From Halocafeteria seosinensis (taxonomy: Eukaryota; Sar; Bigyra; Bicosoecida), in contig LVLI01000248.1 of NCBI GenBank assembly GCA_001687465.1, positions 1-21,410 on the forward strand: a stretch of DNA of 21,410 nucleotides. The letters run 5' to 3'. Positions 1 through 8,269 of this stretch are shown in pieces. Numbering within the stretch: position 1 is the first letter of the stretch; every line of letters starts with the position of its first letter. The notes beneath the pieces were generated by a model. That model worked only from the letters and a program-made list of their open reading frames with translations. It had not been told where the DNA came from and made no database searches. The position numbers were made by a program, and so were the translations under genes.

Positions 1-407
1 AGGTAGGGAGGAAGTGGGACCGTCACTGGGACGGCAAAGGAACAAGTTGATGGGGGCGCTCTCAGTGTGCCTTATGAGGCAACAATCCTTGACGCTCGAT
101 GGATTTGTCGACGAATTTCCGTCCTTCACAGTCACGGCACGGCGCATTAACCACGCACTTGTACGTCATATATTGGGATCTGTAGCATGTACCGTATTGC
201 TGGCCGTCTGGTTTTCGTGTTGTTTGGCCCTACCTCGGTCAACTTCCCGGCCGGTGGGCTATCTGTCACATTTGTGTGTGTGTACCTCAAGCAGGTCCCT
301 GAATTGGCTGTCCTAGGTAGACACCATTGTTACATATCAGGAGAATGCAGAATACTTCGTTGCTCCTTAGTCGTTTATTGAACTGCGCGCCATGAAACTC
401 AAGCATT

Positions 408-667
408 GGAAGAAACCGGATACAGAAAGTGCAATTCAGTAGGAGGGTAATAGTGCTTGCCTTGCCTTACCGGTGCGTCGAAACTTCGAGAGTTGTGTTC
501 ATTTCAGAGCTTAGTCCGGACTCCAGGGGCGCCGTTTGTTGAAGCATGTTGTGAAGAAAGCGGATACAGAAAATGCGATCTTGTAGGAGGATAATAGTGC
601 TTGCCTCACCGATGCGCTGAAAGTTCGCCAGTTCGATCATTTCAGATATCTGTCCGAGGAGGTCTCC
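408..667. repeat. Diverged tandem direct repeat inside the left arm (two units of about 118 nt)
   Basis: Units at about 408-525 and 552-667 share the order GGATACAGAAA, GTAGGAGG, TAATAGTGCTTGCC, CCG.TGCG, GAAA.TTCG, CATTTCAGA and TCCG, with scattered substitutions and a 4-nt gap. The same two units recur inverted in the right arm at about 20849-20967 and 21157-21276, where roughly 190 nt separate them instead of about 26. The duplication therefore predates the formation of the two arms. Confidence 0.75.
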
Positions 668-679
668 TGTTACGATCTC

Positions 680-883
680 ATGGCTCGCTGGTTTCGGTCG
701 GTTGTGTCATCTGAAGCAACAGCTGAAGACCTACAGGGCTATAAGACGCATGTCCTGGTCGCCGACACACTGGGCATAAGCAAAGACAAAGGGAGCCCTA
801 TTATCCCTACACAAAACAGAGTACGACCATCGGCCGGCACAGATATCATAATTCTGGGAGTCCGACAAAGAGCTATTTCATGA
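680..883 (+). CDS. Short open frame of unknown function, left-arm copy
   Basis: A 67-codon ATG-to-TGA frame begins MARWFRSVVSSEATAED and has no recognised domain. It is repeated on the minus strand at 20633-20836 with two substitutions, both changing the residue (L/Q and R/I). Because the DNA here is about 99% identical between arms, conservation of the frame says nothing about selection. In the right arm a second frame that overlaps its 3' end (FWESDKELFHENYV...) also looks coding-like. It may be an exon, a gene remnant or a chance frame. Confidence 0.25.
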   Translation: MARWFRSVVSSEATAEDLQGYKTHVLVADTLGISKDKGSPIIPTQNRVRPSAGTDIIILGVRQRAIS

Positions 884-926
884 GAACTATGTACGGGAAA
901 GAACCCTACTGGAAACTGAATTAAGC

Positions 927-1304
927 ATGGGGAGTTGGACTAGAAATTCATGCCACGATGAACTGGCAAAGGGAGCTCAGAGTAGCTACACGGACCCTGA
1001 AAGGGATGCTAGACCCAGACGGACAGAGAAGTCACCTGACTATACGCATACCAAGGAAAGGGTTTACGCTTACGGACGCAAAGACATGGTAGCACTGCGT
1101 CTACGCCTCAGGCCCCCTCAAACTAACCTGTGTACAGAGCCAGTCGTTGAATTCTGTGGAGACGGACCCATTGACGACCGGCTGCAGCACGCAATGGGAT
1201 ACGGCAAAAACTGGAACGCCACACAAACGATCCACCCTCATGGGAGGATAGTATGGAACTTGAGAGCTACTTTCGCGTGGGCATTTGGAGAGAGGTGCTT
1301 GTAG
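927..1304 (+). pseudogene. Deletion-fused remnant of the right-arm gene
   Basis: This open frame starts MGSWTRNSCHDELAKGA, jumps across the roughly 200-nt deletion into SSYTDPERDA, crosses the 30-nt in-frame deletion and continues as PDYTHTKERVYAYGRKDMVA. All of these pieces are also found on the minus strand of the right arm. Homology ends at 1093; the last 70 or so codons come from unrelated DNA and show no recognisable domain. Where the right arm has GAG TAG CCA, this copy has GAG AAG TCA, so it stays open across that point. It is best read as a chimaeric remnant and not a functional gene. Confidence 0.4.
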
Positions 1305-2840
1305 ATGGGCACAAGGAAGATGTGAAGGAAAAGGCGTAACGCACGCAGTTTACGTCAACCGCTCACAACACACAGATTATCAGCGACAGCAGGGTAACCC
1401 CTCACCATCGCGGTAGAGTATGAGTAGAAGCAACGGGCAAAATACGGAAATCTGGGGGGTCATAACACGTGATAGAGGCTGTGTCGATGATCTTGATTTC
1501 TCCCATTTTTTGATACAGTTCGTATGCACGTGATAGAGGCTACGGGCGGCTTCTGCGAAGACGCCACCAAGTTTCTAAAGAGAATTTTCAGAAAAGCACC
1601 GGGAGGCACGGGACTTTCGGAAGCTGATGATAGCCAAAGTGTCTATCAGGTTGATGCGCCACAACGTGAGATGCTGGAGCGGTTCCGGGTTCGTGTTTAT
1701 TGTTTCAGGTACAAGTGGTACGAGAGGAGAGAAGGGCCAGATCCAATGAGGATCTAACTTTAGCTACGTGGCTGAACCATATAGCATGGTTTACAGTCTT
1801 ATTACGGAACGCTGCAGTGATCGCACCGGTTCCGGGTAGGGTTCACCCCACGCGCTGCCTAGCATAGCAGGTAGATTGGACTCCAATACTCATACACTCA
1901 AGTCAAAGGATTGCTTGCAAGTGAGGAGCTACTGTAAGCTTCCCAAATGGCTGTAAAAGGTCCGCCAGTAAGTTGCGTTAGAGGCTGCTCTGCTGTCAAT
2001 GTGACCAATTAAGCGTCTAAGGATATCGCGGTTCTCAACGTGATTTGTCGAGGAGAGGTCAACGTCGTACATGGAAGGTGACTGACACCAAATGAAAAGG
2101 AGAGTAGTGTCGATAGTGAAAGGGACGGGGGCAAAGTACACTCCGAAAGTACTTCGCTGATGTATGCTGGGGCTTCATGAAATTCCTCCATCATATTTGC
2201 CAAAGTGAATTCCATGTGCCACTATGGGAGTACATGGAACCTGAAATTGTTCGAGTGAAGATTTCGGAGAATCAGTTTCCGTTTTCTGAATGATAGATAG
2301 AGTTTATTCTGTCTGTAATTTTGACGACTTCGAGTCGCGGGTGTAAGGACTAAACTGCCTTAGAAGGGATGGAAATAGAGACCCGGTATTCCGGCTAGTG
2401 ACGAGACACAGAATACATGTACAACCTCGTTCACTCTAATAAACGATGGAAACACCAATTGGATCAGTGTATGTGCCCATACAGAATGGAGTGAAATGCG
2501 ATAGCGTCGATAGTCAGTACAGTATCTAAGGCTGCACCTTGTTATGCTACGGCACCATCATACCTTCGAACTGAAGATTGCTAGCTAGTTGCGACGGTAC
2601 CAGTCCACGAGCTCCAGGACGAATTTTCTCTTCCGGTACGTTATTTCTCGACTGGAGAAATAAAATGGTTGGTTCCACAACTTGGAGCGCAAAATCCCCA
2701 TACAAATTAATGCTGCGTTGGAAACGCTATTTGTTGAAGGCCCTTGTGGCTGAGTTACTGTTTAGTGAATGATGTGCAGACCTCGCTCTGTGAGATGACT
2801 TCGTAAGGACTGTTGTGGAGGTAACAGTGGCCAATAGGAT
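1094..2840. other. Stretch without a supportable gene
   Basis: Only short frames occur in this stretch, and none shows a recognisable domain or convincing splice structure. A 77-codon plus-strand frame at 1524-1757 overlaps one copy of a 15-nt direct repeat. Minus-strand frames at 1929-2215 overlap one another and look like chance. The region may be decayed repeat or intergenic DNA. Confidence 0.5.
1466..1541. repeat. 15-nt direct repeat CACGTGATAGAGGCT
   Basis: Exact copies lie at 1466-1480 and 1527-1541, starting 61 nt apart. Each begins with the palindrome CACGTG. No inverted ends or element were found between them. They could be a small duplication scar or paired binding sites. Confidence 0.6.
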
Positions 2841-3275
2841 TCAACGTCGAAGCCTTCGAGCTGTGACTGCTTGGAAATGTGCAAATTTCATCCTTGTGGG
2901 GCACCTGTTTCTGAGGTATAGTGCTCGGCGAGGACGAAGGAATCGGTTAATTTCTGACAGATCGCCGTCATCAAGTTTGCAAAACCAGCGGTAGTTTGTT
3001 TCATAGCATATGAACTGGAGACAAGCCTTCATTACCGATATATTGACATCTCCTGCCGGGAGACAAATCTCGTGGAAGCTCACGGCGCAAGGAATCCAGG
3101 ATACTTGACTTGGAGAGCAAGCGTAGATGAACTTACTGTCACGCTGAAGAAGATGTTGAAGCTTCAGCCACTCGTCCGTGTAGACTCGTGGCTCGTATCC
3201 CAATAGCAATCCTTGCATATCTCCGGTTTGGCCGAGCTTTCCCAAACGTGCATCGTGCGGTTTACCTGTGTACAT
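2841..3275 (-). CDS. Doubtful ORF or exon, unknown protein
   Basis: A 144-codon frame from ATG (3275) to TGA contains YEPRVYTDEWLKLQHLLQRD, followed by cysteine- and aromatic-rich sequence. No family is recognised. It lies on the same strand as, and downstream of, the SWIM exon at 3600-3460, so it could be a later exon or the tail of the same gene. I found no decisive acceptor or phase match joining them. The length alone is only weak evidence for coding. Confidence 0.25.
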   Translation of the reverse strand: MYTGKPHDARLGKLGQTGDMQGLLLGYEPRVYTDEWLKLQHLLQRDSKFIYACSPSQVSWIPCAVSFHEICLPAGDVNISVMKACLQFICYETNYRWFCKLDDGDLSEINRFLRPRRALYLRNRCPTRMKFAHFQAVTARRLRR

Positions 3276-3459
3276 TTCTTGTACGTATTATGAATGCGCT
3301 GAACCTTTCTCCTCACTGATTCACCCATTCTTGAACTGGTTTGTTTCGAACAGATTGTCGCAGCACTTGCAACTGGGGAGTAGGTCCATGAGAAACATGG
3401 TTCGCTGTTTCGGACTCACTTGATCCCAGGCTGAGGAACGTGGGATCGAACTCCCTTAC

Positions 3460-3600
3460 CAGCGTTTGATGTTTGCAGTCATCCCCCTTATAGCTATCGG
3501 GGCAGTTGCATTTGAGTGTGTCCACAGGAGTCACTATCACTGTGTAAAAGCAGTCTTCTTCAATCCACCGAATGTCTTGCCACCAGCGTGCCTCCGGCAC
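3460..3600 (-). pseudogene. Exon encoding a SWIM zinc finger, gene otherwise unresolved
   Basis: On the minus strand an acceptor (ATTCCCACAG) precedes position 3600 and a donor (GTAAGG) follows 3460. They bound a 141-nt, 47-codon exon. It encodes WWQDIRWIEEDCFYTVIVTP and then CNCPDSYKGDDCKH, a textbook CxC-xn-CxH SWIM finger with the usual preceding W...Y.V strand pattern. SWIM fingers occur in MULE/FAR1-type transposase derivatives and in some chromatin or ubiquitin-related proteins, and they bind DNA or protein. No convincing exon could be attached on either side, so it may be a fragment of a former transposase-related gene. The neighbouring transposase-derived pair starts 459 nt away on the opposite strand. 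Confidence 0.6.
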
Positions 3601-3964
3601 CTGTGGGAATCAAAGATTGTGGCTTTGCGAAGTCGCATGGTACACATGAGCTGACTAGCCTTATATGTGCGGTGAGTCATTTGCTGGATTGCTGGAGTAC
3701 AGAAACATTTATTATGGAAAGCTGGTTTTCGCAACGCCCAGTCATGAAGAATGTGGACTTTTTCTTCCCTATTGAATCACCAGGCCGAGTGTCTGGAAAG
3801 ATTGCAATTTGCAGCCCTAACATTCACAAACTGAATCAGCAAGCTGCCTTAGTTAAATTAACTTGTGATGTTTTGAAATGTTGCCTTGGTGCGAGCCTCT
3901 GATTCGACGACTAAGAGCACTTTTTTTGCACTAACCCTTTTTCTCGAGAGGAAGGCATTCTCCC

Positions 3965-3997
3965 ATGGAAAAGAGTGAATCCAACGCCGTCGTTTAA
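3965..3997 (+). other. Upstream ORF in the leader of the first transposase-like gene
   Basis: A 10-codon frame plus TAA (ATGGAAAAGAGTGAATCC...) ends 61 nt before the ATG at 4059. If the transcript starts upstream of 3965 it could lower translation of the main gene. The sequence TTTTTGAATTCCTCCCTTTTCC followed closely by AAAGCACAG just before 4059 also looks like an intron end, in which case this uORF might be intronic. Confidence 0.3.
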
Positions 3998-4058
3998 ACG
4001 TCCTGACTGACTGACTGTTTTGAATCTTTTTGAATTCCTCCCTTTTCCAAAGCACAGT

Positions 4059-5378
4059 ATGCCTCAGCTCGATCACTCTTCTGCCATTGGCAGGGAGAAG
4101 AATGCCAAAATCATTCGTATCTGGGCGGAAGAAGGATTGGACAAGCCATTTGGTCAAATTGATCAAAAGATGAAAAAGCGGGATGCTGCACTGCACAAGT
4201 ACGCCAACGGCCTCATGGAGTCGCAAACCGCCGGAGGCTGGCGGACGCGGATCAAGAAGGAATTGGAGAAACGAAAACTTTCAACCAAGGGACAAAAGAT
4301 CGATATTCCCACTGCGAGGTCGATTTATCAAAGTGCATTCGCTGGAAAGAGGAAGAGGCCAGGATACACTACTCACCTGGATTCGGAAAGAGCGGGACCC
4401 AGCCGCAAACTCACCGCTAGTGATCCTCTATCCGAAAATTGCGAACTTTTGGCCAAGGTATACATCACGAGAATTCTTGACTGTCTGCAGCAGCATAAGA
4501 TTCCTCCACAATTGCTTCTCAGCACTCGAAAAATACAAGCCGCTTTGATGCGTATCCCACAAGGGACTTGGCAGCCCATGGGTGCACCACCACCACCGAA
4601 GGTTTCGAAGACCAGTCCCAACGTAGACCTGACTTATTATCCAGTTGTGTCTGCAGGGGGCTCTATCGTCGTCTCTCAAATTGTCTTTGCTGGAGACATC
4701 GACGACTCTGAGAGGAAGGAAGCTGCTTGGCAGGATACACCTCATATGAAGAATCACGTCCGAGTCTTGACTAAATCGGGTGAAGCTAAACAGTCAACCA
4801 ACAAGCATACATTCAAGCAACTGTTGGACGCCATCAATGATTACATCAAGAATCAGATAGAAACGGATTTTCCCGAAACAGCGGGTGGCGTACTGGTCCT
4901 TGAAACTCCCTCCACGAGGGGTTCATACATGCTTAAGCTTCTGGAAGAGTACCCTCTAATTAAACCGGTATTTGTCCCCCCAAATATGTCTGCGCATCTT
5001 GAGCCTTTATGTCAAGGTTTCATTGACCTCTTTCAAGGCCAAGTCCATTTTGAGTGTGATTGCAAGTACCTTGACCACTGTATCGAGAAGAAACCACCAG
5101 AAGCAGACCACTGGAAATATATAGCCGAATGCAGGAGGAAGGAACCTGTTGAAAAGTATGCTATAGAGACTGGAATTCCCAAAGTACTGGAATTTATTGG
5201 TTCCAAAAAAATTCGGAAAGGTTGGATTGAAACGATGATGAGGATGTTTCCGGACAACAACAACGGATTTCACCGAGCAAATGGGTCTCACATCAGTGTC
5301 ACTAATGCTGCTTTGAAACCCTATCTTCAACAAGCTAGATCCTGGTCGACGTTTTACAACCCTACCGACTCAAAATAG
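4059..5378 (+). CDS. Pogo/Tigger-like DDE transposase-derived protein, catalytic residues lost (copy 1)
   Basis: An intact 439-aa frame. I chose the ATG at 4059 because the MPQLDH start matches the neighbouring paralogue; the frame is open upstream but has no earlier ATG. The middle reads like the DDE_1 superfamily core. IPPQLLLSTRK (149-158) aligns with the IP.ELLLN.DQT strand that carries the first acid. VVSAGGSIVVSQIVFAGD matches the second strand block. GGVLVLETPS (277-286) matches the second-acid strand, and PVFVPPNMSAHLEPLC (303-318) matches the FVPxNxTxxLQPLD block carrying the third acid. The expected acids are replaced by R157, E282 and C318, with the normal 36-residue step between the last two. 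Strand cleavage is therefore unlikely. The first 110 residues are charged and helical, and I see no CENP-B-type HTH. Probably a host-domesticated DNA- or chromatin-binding protein; this is inference. Confidence 0.7.
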   Translation: MPQLDHSSAIGREKNAKIIRIWAEEGLDKPFGQIDQKMKKRDAALHKYANGLMESQTAGGWRTRIKKELEKRKLSTKGQKIDIPTARSIYQSAFAGKRKRPGYTTHLDSERAGPSRKLTASDPLSENCELLAKVYITRILDCLQQHKIPPQLLLSTRKIQAALMRIPQGTWQPMGAPPPPKVSKTSPNVDLTYYPVVSAGGSIVVSQIVFAGDIDDSERKEAAWQDTPHMKNHVRVLTKSGEAKQSTNKHTFKQLLDAINDYIKNQIETDFPETAGGVLVLETPSTRGSYMLKLLEEYPLIKPVFVPPNMSAHLEPLCQGFIDLFQGQVHFECDCKYLDHCIEKKPPEADHWKYIAECRRKEPVEKYAIETGIPKVLEFIGSKKIRKGWIETMMRMFPDNNNGFHRANGSHISVTNAALKPYLQQARSWSTFYNPTDSK

Positions 5379-5986
5379 CGTCGTTTTGCACGTATGACTT
5401 CAGCCTGCGCAAGCTCTAAGCGGTCTTCTGTCCTAGTCGACCAATGTGCTACTTGCATATGCTACACATCATTACGAAATATGAGTTTATACTTCATATG
5501 TTCCATTCTCTTTGTACATGAGCGACTAGCCAGAGAATAATTCGGAGGTATGCGCCCATTCACATGTTAAGTCATAGGGTCATTGTCTTGTTAAACAGTC
5601 TGCTTTTTCGCACAGAGACCGAAACGTTCAATAAACATAGTGTATGCTTGTATGAGTGTTTGTGGTAGCGTCTGGTTAACGCGTTTTAGGAATCGAGACT
5701 GACCAAGAACTGAACTTGTCAACTTGTTTGAGGAAAGTATGCCTTAACTCTAATATTTTCTGCAATAGTAAGGACCCAAATACCAGAATAGTCCAAATAT
5801 GTGTGGGACAAGGAAGGATAACTTGGTGCCACGTTAAGTTAGTGATAACTTCAAACTTTGAGTCAGAGTGTGAAGCCGTGAACCGCAAATTCAAACAGAA
5901 TCCCTTGATTCGTCGATCGGATTTATACGCTCCGTATTGGATGACTCCAATCCCACTCTAGATCGCATGGAATACAATACCTGAAG
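5379..5986. other. Spacer between the two transposase-like genes
   Basis: No recognisable gene is present. A plus-strand frame at 5716-5961 opens with TTG, lacks any known domain and is probably chance. No terminal inverted repeats flank either neighbouring gene, as judged by eye. Confidence 0.5.
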
Positions 5987-5995
5987 TATAAAAGG
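5987..5995 (+). promoter_or_regulatory. TATA box of the second transposase-like gene
   Basis: TATAAAAGG lies 278 nt upstream of the ATG at 6265. A start site about 25-30 nt downstream (near 6015) would give a very short first exon just before the CGTGAGTAAG donor at 6021-6030. The strong match to the consensus, together with a donor in the right place, suggests a real polymerase II promoter. Confidence 0.55.
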
Positions 5996-6021
5996 GGCGT
6001 GCGGTGTGGTCTGAAAAAAGC

Positions 6022-6247
6022 GTGAGTAAGTGCAAGCAATTCAGCACGTGGTTCCAAGCGAGCAAGAGCGGTGTCTTAATGCAGGCAGCTCGCTGTACTT
6101 AATTTCAGTTATCACATTCGTTTAAGCGCTCTCGAGCGCATTTTCTGGACTATCTATTGAGTTTGGTATATTCTGCTTTGTTGTACGAGACCTACAAGTC
6201 CTTGATGGACCACGTTTGAATTCCAGGTGTTTTTTTTGAATTTGCAG
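6022..6247 (+). other. Probable 5' UTR intron
   Basis: Donor GTGAGT begins at 6022, and a T-rich tract (GTGTTTTTTTTGAATTTGCAG) ends at 6247, 17 nt before the ATG at 6265. The first paralogue has a similar pyrimidine-rich CAG directly before its ATG, so a leader intron may be ancestral to both. There is no transcript evidence. Confidence 0.45.
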
Positions 6248-6264
6248 AAGATCATCTTCTGAAG

Positions 6265-7650
6265 ATGCCTCAGCTCGACCATTGGTCCGCTCTAGGAAGG
6301 GAGAACATTGCTAAACTCATCCGTGTATGGGTGGAAGAAGGAATAGACAAACCACGCGAGCATGTCGATCAGAAGATAAAAGAGAGAGACAGTGCGCTCT
6401 ACAAGTACTGCGGCGGGTTCCTTCTGTCCGTTACCGCTGGCAACTGGAAACACAAACTCCGAAACGAATTAGAGCAAAAGGGGATTTCTTTGGAAGGCGA
6501 AAAAGTCGACATACACACGGCAAGGTCAATCTATCAGAATGTGTTTCCCACCGGAAAGCGGATGAGAGAGAAAGAAGTTGATTACTTCACATGTCTGAAC
6601 TCCGAGGAAACCGGACCTACCCGCAAGCTGAAGGCACACGATCCTCTAAGCGACGGTTGCAAACTCTTAGGGGAAGTATACATTGTGAGAATCCTCGAGA
6701 AACTACAGCGACACAAAGTTCCACCGGAGTTACTCCTTGACACGCGCAAGATTAGAACGGCACTCACCCGCATTCAACATTCCGTGTGGTGTCCGAAAGA
6801 TGAGCCACCTCCTAGAGAGATTTTGAACCCGGATGAAAACATAGATTTATTATGTCAGCCGGTGGTCTCATCAAACGGATCTGTGGTAGTATCGCAGGTT
6901 ATTTTCGGTGGGAACATCGATGCGTCAGAGCGTGCCGAAGCAATATGGCAAGACAAATCTCATATGAAGAATCACATGCGGCTTGTCACCAAGTCAGGGC
7001 AAATGAAGCCCCAGGTCAACAAGCACACCTTCCGTCAGCTACTAAGTGCCATCAATGAGTATATAAATCACCAGATACAAACTAAGTTTCCAGGGGCGAC
7101 TGCTGGAGTGTTGATCCTTGAAGGCTCGTCTTCAGCAAGCTCATACATGCTTAAGCTCCTAGATGAATTTCCTCGAATCCAGCCTGTTTTTGTCCCTCCA
7201 AACATGTCCGCGCAGTTACAACCACTATGCAATGGATTCATCGAGGCGTTCCAGAGCGCAAGTTCTATGGAGAGAGCGCATTACGATATCAATATTACGA
7301 AGAGCGCCCCATCCAATGCATCGAAAGCTGAGATTTGGTCCCATAGTAAAGCCCGTTGGAAAAGGCCGGTTGTTGAAAAACATGCCTTGAACGTTAGGCT
7401 TCGGAACGTGTTGGAGTCTATGCGTGCGGAGACAATTCGGAACAGCTGGGTCGAAGTGATGATGAAACTCTTTCCCGACTATCAAATAGACAACCCAACA
7501 GGTTTTCACAATGCTGACGATTCTAACACAGATGTCAACGAAGACCCCTGGAAGAAATATTTGCGAGCGGCCAGAGATTGGTCGGAGTTGTACAATCCAA
7601 GCGAGTCAGAGAGCCGCGTATTTGGGTCCGTCAGCGTCCATATCCTTTAG
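6265..7650 (+). CDS. Pogo/Tigger-like DDE transposase-derived protein, catalytic residues lost (copy 2)
   Basis: An intact 461-aa frame and tandem paralogue of the gene at 4059, alignable over nearly its whole length at roughly half identity by eye. Shared blocks include MPQLDH.SA.GRE, TARSIYQ, KNH.R..TKSG, SYMLKLL and FVPPNMSA.L.PLC.GFI. The three catalytic positions are again R161, E286 and C322, the same replacements and the same 36-residue step as copy 1. The divergent tail is about 20 residues longer (NPSESESRVFGSVSVHIL). Copies this diverged that both remain open for more than 1.3 kb and keep the same inactive-site residues suggest selection on a non-catalytic role. The gene has a TATA box and a probable leader intron upstream. 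Alternatively, it could be a transposon lineage mobilised in trans. Confidence 0.72.
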   Translation: MPQLDHWSALGRENIAKLIRVWVEEGIDKPREHVDQKIKERDSALYKYCGGFLLSVTAGNWKHKLRNELEQKGISLEGEKVDIHTARSIYQNVFPTGKRMREKEVDYFTCLNSEETGPTRKLKAHDPLSDGCKLLGEVYIVRILEKLQRHKVPPELLLDTRKIRTALTRIQHSVWCPKDEPPPREILNPDENIDLLCQPVVSSNGSVVVSQVIFGGNIDASERAEAIWQDKSHMKNHMRLVTKSGQMKPQVNKHTFRQLLSAINEYINHQIQTKFPGATAGVLILEGSSSASSYMLKLLDEFPRIQPVFVPPNMSAQLQPLCNGFIEAFQSASSMERAHYDINITKSAPSNASKAEIWSHSKARWKRPVVEKHALNVRLRNVLESMRAETIRNSWVEVMMKLFPDYQIDNPTGFHNADDSNTDVNEDPWKKYLRAARDWSELYNPSESESRVFGSVSVHIL

Positions 7651-8269
7651 CATGTTGCTGTCCTGAAGTTACGCTGTTTTCTATATCCATGCGCTACAGA
7701 GTATTTTGGAAATACAGAGATCTCCGTCCGGAATTCGTTTGCACCCCTCTCTGGGAAGTGGAAGTGGGTGCAGGTCAGTAGGCCGGACCGTTTATCCTGC
7801 TTACTCCATAGGATTGGTGGTAGAAATCTAGTATCAGCGACACGTAAATACATGTAAACGAATGAAGTCAGCGCCTGTTTCCTACCGTTAAGGGTCTCCA
7901 CTTCGCGTCCACAGTGGTGCCTTAGGTACCGTGCGTACCAATGAGCGTATTTGTGTCGCGTGCAGCGTGACTACAGGGAGTGAGACTCAGTGAGTAGACG
8001 ATCAACTTTTAGATTTTCCTTGCCACATTATATTTGGCTTGGACACATCAATCATTTCGTATACTTTTACTTTCGGGGCGCTTTCGGCAGCATTCAAGTG
8101 GCGGTAACGTCAGTATTGTGCGCCTTCTCCCTTATGTACGTCGTACATGTTAGACGCATTGTTGGAAAGTGCTGTTAGAAACAGTTTATGCCCTGAGTTA
8201 GTCCCAATATTAGTGGTAAAGTGGACTGAATCTTTCCGGCTTTTTTGAAGCAGACAGATCCGAGTGAAA
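7651..8269. other. Intergenic region between the transposase-like gene and kinesin
   Basis: No supportable gene is present. A short inverted repeat, GCACCC (7741-7746) with GGGTGC (7766-7771), lies about 90 nt after the stop of the upstream gene and might fold in its 3' UTR. The kinesin leader and promoter must lie here, but no clear TATA box was seen. Confidence 0.5.

Larger units (their letters stand above)
222..1093. repeat. Left arm of a long inverted repeat
   Basis: This segment is the reverse complement of the right end of the window (20193-21410). Matching landmarks are GTTTGGCCCTACCTC at 222-236, which equals the reverse complement of the last 15 bases of the window, and GACATGGTAGC at 1083-1093, which ends the inner homology. 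In the 204-nt stretch 680-883 only two bases differ from the other arm. The left arm lacks about 200 nt at 978/979, 30 nt near 1014 and about 165 nt near 531 that the right arm has. It carries 52 nt (237-288) that the right arm lacks, bounded by two TACCTC copies. Homology to the window's last base means the outer end of the repeat is not resolved. It could be a segmental inverted duplication, a foldback-type element or an assembly product. Confidence 0.9.

Noticed and set aside
3516-3902. 128-codon plus-strand ORF opposite the SWIM exon
   Set aside because: The minus-strand SWIM motif with splice sites is better supported, and the plus-strand frame has no recognisable domain.
3858-4226. 122-codon minus-strand ORF across the start of the first transposase-like gene
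   Set aside because: It overlaps a paralogue-supported coding region on the other strand and shows no domain.
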